NCBI GenBank assembly: GCA_947383065.1 | Contig: CANDCB010000056.1 | Span: forward strand, 1-6,463 | Length of the DNA stretch: 6,463 bases | Reading direction: 5' to 3' | Origin: an uncultured Bacillota bacterium | GTDB taxonomy: Bacteria; Bacillota_I; Bacilli_A; RF39; UBA660 | Shown: piece after piece, positions 6,022 to 6,463 of the stretch | How the letters are laid out: every line of letters starts with the position of its first letter | Position numbering within the stretch: the stretch's first letter is position 1 | Translations under genes and position numbers: made by a program | The notes under the pieces: model-generated | Seen by the model: the letters and a program-made list of their open reading frames with translations, nothing else | Database searches by the model: none | What the model was told of the DNA's origin: nothing

Positions 6022-6463
6022 TTATTTAATTAAGAAAAAATATGCTAATACTAATATTCCTAAAACTATTCTATACCAACCGAATACTTTAAAGTCATGT
6101 TTTCTTATATAATTCATTAAGAATTTAATAATTAAAATACTAACAATAAAAGCTACCAAAGAACCTATCCCAAGTAACATTAATTCAGATGCTTTAAATG
6201 CTACTCCTACCTTTAAAATATATTTTAATAATTTTAATAATGATGCTCCAGCCATTACTGGAATTGCTAAGAAAAATGTAAATTCTGCCGCTACACTTCT
6301 TTCAAGTCCTAAAATAAGACCTCCGATTATAGTTGACCCACTACGACTAGTTCCTGGGATTAACGAAAGAAGTTGAAAACCACCTACTCCTAAAGCTTGC
6401 TTATATGTTATATCATTTAATTTTTTAACAACAGCCTGCTTACCAGGAATTACCTCAAACTTA
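6022..6463 (-). CDS. uppP: Undecaprenyl-diphosphate phosphatase UppP, C-terminal half
   Basis: UppP (BacA) removes a phosphate from undecaprenyl diphosphate in the membrane, recycling the lipid carrier for peptidoglycan and giving bacitracin resistance. The frame is open from the window edge (first whole codon ends at 6462) for 146 codons plus a TAA stop, so about half of a usual ~270-aa protein is seen and the true start lies outside. The conserved block SLIPGTSRSGST followed by GGLILGLERSVAAEF and FFLAIPVMAGA is diagnostic; PGTSRSGS contains catalytic Arg and Ser residues in the family. Hydrophobic segments follow to the C-terminus (FFLIK). A methionine at 6255 is internal, within AIPVMAGAS, and is not a start. 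It ends at its own terminator and appears unrelated to the copper operon. Confidence 0.96.
   Translation of the reverse strand, partial: KFEVIPGKQAVVKKLNDITYKQALGVGGFQLLSLIPGTSRSGSTIIGGLILGLERSVAAEFTFFLAIPVMAGASLLKLLKYILKVGVAFKASELMLLGIGSLVAFIVSILIIKFLMNYIRKHDFKVFGWYRIVLGILVLAYFFLIK

Noticed and set aside
6022..6255. A separate 77-aa small membrane protein
   Set aside because: The frame is open upstream to the window edge and encodes the UppP signature PGTSRSGS, so this is the tail of uppP and not a small gene.
1..6463. DGR reverse transcriptase, template repeat or accessory gene in the window
   Set aside because: I looked for a second copy of the variable-region flanks (TGGACGCTTTCG, CGTCCGGCTGTT) and for reverse transcriptase-like coding sequence and found neither; the DGR idea therefore rests on the target end only.

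Overview
The window comes from a very AT-rich, Gram-positive-type bacterium. Background GC is low: a hand count of 3361-3420 gives 13/60. Genes use TAA/TAG stops, Trp is TGG wherever I checked it, and Shine-Dalgarno sites are strong GAGGAG types. A CsoR-CopA-CopZ copper operon, an UppP cell-wall lipid phosphatase and large surface proteins with an N-terminal anchor fit a walled low-GC Firmicute, perhaps a gut Bacilli or RF39-like lineage. That taxonomic guess is inference. All recognised genes lie on the minus strand, so the window reads right to left in transcriptional order.

Right end (5996-6463): the C-terminal half of uppP, closed by a strong intrinsic terminator. Next (3081-5985) is a self-contained copper-efflux operon. 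It has a sigma-A-type promoter with a palindromic CsoR operator between its -35 and -10, then csoR, copA (P1B-1 Cu(I) ATPase) and copZ (chaperone, overlapping copA by 8 nt). A terminator follows directly after the copZ stop. In the family model, Cu(I) binds CsoR, releases it from the operator, and CopZ passes Cu(I) to CopA for export.

The 305-bp gap 2816-3120 is not ordinary spacer. It holds a 36/38-bp near-identical inverted repeat pair (2838-2873 and 3017-3054) around 143 bp that carries promoter-like sequences on both strands and an internal palindrome. Each repeat is itself a palindrome with a 7-nt asymmetric centre, like a site-specific recombination site. It sits directly upstream of a large surface-protein gene, so a phase-variable promoter switch is my leading hypothesis. 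A MITE or paired terminators are the alternatives.

Left part (1-2815): an 810-aa membrane-anchored von Willebrand factor A (vWA) protein, followed 55 nt later by the start of a second anchored surface protein that runs off the window. The last ~60 codons of the vWA gene switch abruptly to high GC (68/120 in 421-540). Their Asn-rich region consists of AAY-derivable codons, as expected of the variable region of a diversity-generating retroelement (DGR) target with a C-type-lectin-like end. No reverse transcriptase or template repeat is present in the window, so this is a hypothesis. If both ideas hold, one adhesin would have on/off switching at its 5' end and sequence diversification at its 3' end.
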